From: a bacterium
GTDB lineage: Bacteria; JAUVQV01; DATDCY01
Assembly: GCA_036524115.1 (NCBI GenBank)
Contig: DATDCY010000244.1
Span: 1-7,910 of the forward strand
Length of the DNA: 7,910 nucleotides
Reading direction: 5' to 3'
Both the position numbers and the translations under genes were made by a program. The notes below the pieces were generated by a model. The model saw only the letters and a list, made by a program, of their open reading frames with translations. It had not been told where the DNA came from and ran no database searches. Positions 6,910-7,910 of this stretch are shown piece by piece. Within the stretch, counting starts at the first letter, position 1, and every line of letters starts with the position of its first letter.

Positions 6910-7910
6910 ATGTCGATGACGAGGAGGACGTTCCTGAAGGCCGGCGCCACGGCAGCGGCGGCGGCGCTCGCCCACCCCGCGGCCGCCGGCGCGGCGACCC
7001 AGCCCCCGCCACGCCAGCGCGTGCTCGGCCGCACGCAACTCAAGGTCTCCGAGCTGGGGATGGGCGTGATGATCACCCAGGACGCGGCCATGGTCCGCGC
7101 GGCCCTGGACGCCGGCGTCACGTACTTCGACACCGCCCGCGCCTACATGAGCGGCCGCAACGAGGCCATCCTCGCCGAGGGGCTTGGCGCGCGGCGCAAG
7201 GACGTCGTCGTGGCCACGAAGTGCTCGCCGGGCGGGGGCGCCACCGCGGTCGTCGCCTCCTGCGAGCAGAGCCTCGCGGCGCTCAAGACCGACTGGATCG
7301 ACGTCTTCCAGCTCCACGGCGTCTCCTCGCGGGCCCAGGTGCTCGCGGCCGGGAGCCTCGAGGGCCTGGCCGCGCTCAAGAAAGCCGGCAAGATCCGTTT
7401 CGCCGGCGTGACGACGCACGCCGGGATGGTCGAGGTGATCGACGCCGCGATCGAGGCGAAGGTCTACGACACGGTGCTCACGACCTTCAACTTCCGCCCG
7501 GCGCCGGGACTCGCCGCTGCGGTGCGGCGCGCGGCCGACGCCGGCGTGGGCGTGATCGCGATGAAGATCATGGCCGGCGGCTACCGCGACGCGGCCGCCC
7601 CCGGCCTCAACCCGTTCCAGGCCGCCCTGCGCTGGGTGCTGCGCCAGCAGGGGGTCGCGACGACGATCCCGAGCCTCGTCACGTTCGAGCAGCTTCAGCA
7701 GAACCTCGAGGCCGCCGCGGCCTCCTACGGCGCGCGCGACGCGCTGGCGCTCGAACTGTACGCGGCCGCCATCGAGGCGCGCCACTGCCGCGCCTGCGGC
7801 GGCTGCGCGGCGCAGTGCGCCCGCGGCGCCGATGTGCCGGCCATCGTGCGCGCGCTGATGTACCGCGAGGGGTACGGGTGCCCCGAGCTGGCCGCCGAGA
7901 CCCTGGCCGC
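6910..7910 (+). CDS. Tat-exported aldo/keto reductase with C-terminal 4Fe-4S motif (3' end beyond window)
   Basis: 333 residues are visible with no stop. The N-terminus is a twin-arginine signal (TRRTFLK at residues 4-10, then an Ala-rich hydrophobic stretch to about 29 with AxA-type cleavage possibilities), so the folded protein is probably exported with cofactor in place. The body is an aldo/keto reductase TIM barrel: RVLGRTQLKVSELGMG, then FDTA with Asp74, Tyr79, ATK with Lys104 and QLHG with His136. These are the complete catalytic tetrad of NAD(P)H-dependent carbonyl reductases. The C-terminus adds CRACGGCAAQC (Cys293, 296, 299, 303), a CxxCxxCxxxC site for one 4Fe-4S cluster, as in the Fe-S-bearing aldo/keto reductase subgroup. 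Substrate and electron partner are unknown. A Tat-exported enzyme would be away from cytoplasmic NAD(P)H, so the cluster may supply electrons instead, or the signal may act only as an anchor. It follows the selenoprotein gene by 28 bases with its own good ribosome site. Family and motifs are secure. Confidence 0.93.
   Translation, partial: MSMTRRTFLKAGATAAAAALAHPAAAGAATQPPPRQRVLGRTQLKVSELGMGVMITQDAAMVRAALDAGVTYFDTARAYMSGRNEAILAEGLGARRKDVVVATKCSPGGGATAVVASCEQSLAALKTDWIDVFQLHGVSSRAQVLAAGSLEGLAALKKAGKIRFAGVTTHAGMVEVIDAAIEAKVYDTVLTTFNFRPAPGLAAAVRRAADAGVGVIAMKIMAGGYRDAAAPGLNPFQAALRWVLRQQGVATTIPSLVTFEQLQQNLEAAAASYGARDALALELYAAAIEARHCRACGGCAAQCARGADVPAIVRALMYREGYGCPELAAETLA

Noticed and set aside
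5769-7133. A 454-residue minus-strand frame opposite the selenoprotein and reductase start
   Set aside because: It overlaps four supported features in other frames and its translation is low-complexity. It is a shadow of high-GC coding sequence.

Overview
The window is about 91% very GC-rich bacterial chromosome (from roughly position 690 to the end), joined at its left end to about 683 bases of visibly less GC-rich DNA. The left piece is an unmistakable beta/gammaproteobacterial-type glutamyl-tRNA synthetase fragment. It is cut at the join, out of frame with the gene it runs into, and has different codon habits from everything to its right. The simplest reading is a chimeric contig or a recent rearrangement, not one native locus. 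The GC-rich part has no decisive taxonomic marker. A selenoprotein of the glycine-reductase B-like family, a free-standing cyclic-nucleotide-binding domain and a Tat-exported Fe-S aldo/keto reductase would suit an uncultured anaerobic Desulfobacterota/Myxococcota-like lineage, but that is a weak inference.

Layout: (1) 1-683, minus strand, C-terminal half of gltX, open at the window edge and broken at the join. (2) 684-1659, minus strand, an ArnT/PMT-like family 39 glycosyltransferase, a polytopic membrane protein whose C-terminus is lost at the join. (3) 1692-4742, plus strand, complete mfd (transcription-repair coupling factor), divergent from the glycosyltransferase, with a compact N-terminal region. 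(4) 5971-4772, minus strand, a two-gene operon: a lone cyclic-nucleotide-binding domain followed 24 bases later by a metallo-beta-lactamase-fold hydrolase. It has a good ribosome site and an extended -10 promoter element. (5) 6078-7910, plus strand, a second operon divergent from the first: a selenoprotein read through an in-frame UGA at 6597-6599, then, 28 bases on, a Tat-signal aldo/keto reductase with a C-terminal 4Fe-4S motif that runs off the window.

The most valuable observation is the selenoprotein. A standard gene caller stops at 6599 and then calls either nothing or a spurious small gene from 6654. Reading UGA as selenocysteine gives one continuous 267-residue protein with a U-x-x-C redox motif. 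A perfect 7-bp hairpin begins 11 bases after the UGA, the spacing known for bacterial SECIS elements. The downstream Fe-S aldo/keto reductase is probably co-transcribed and could be a redox partner.
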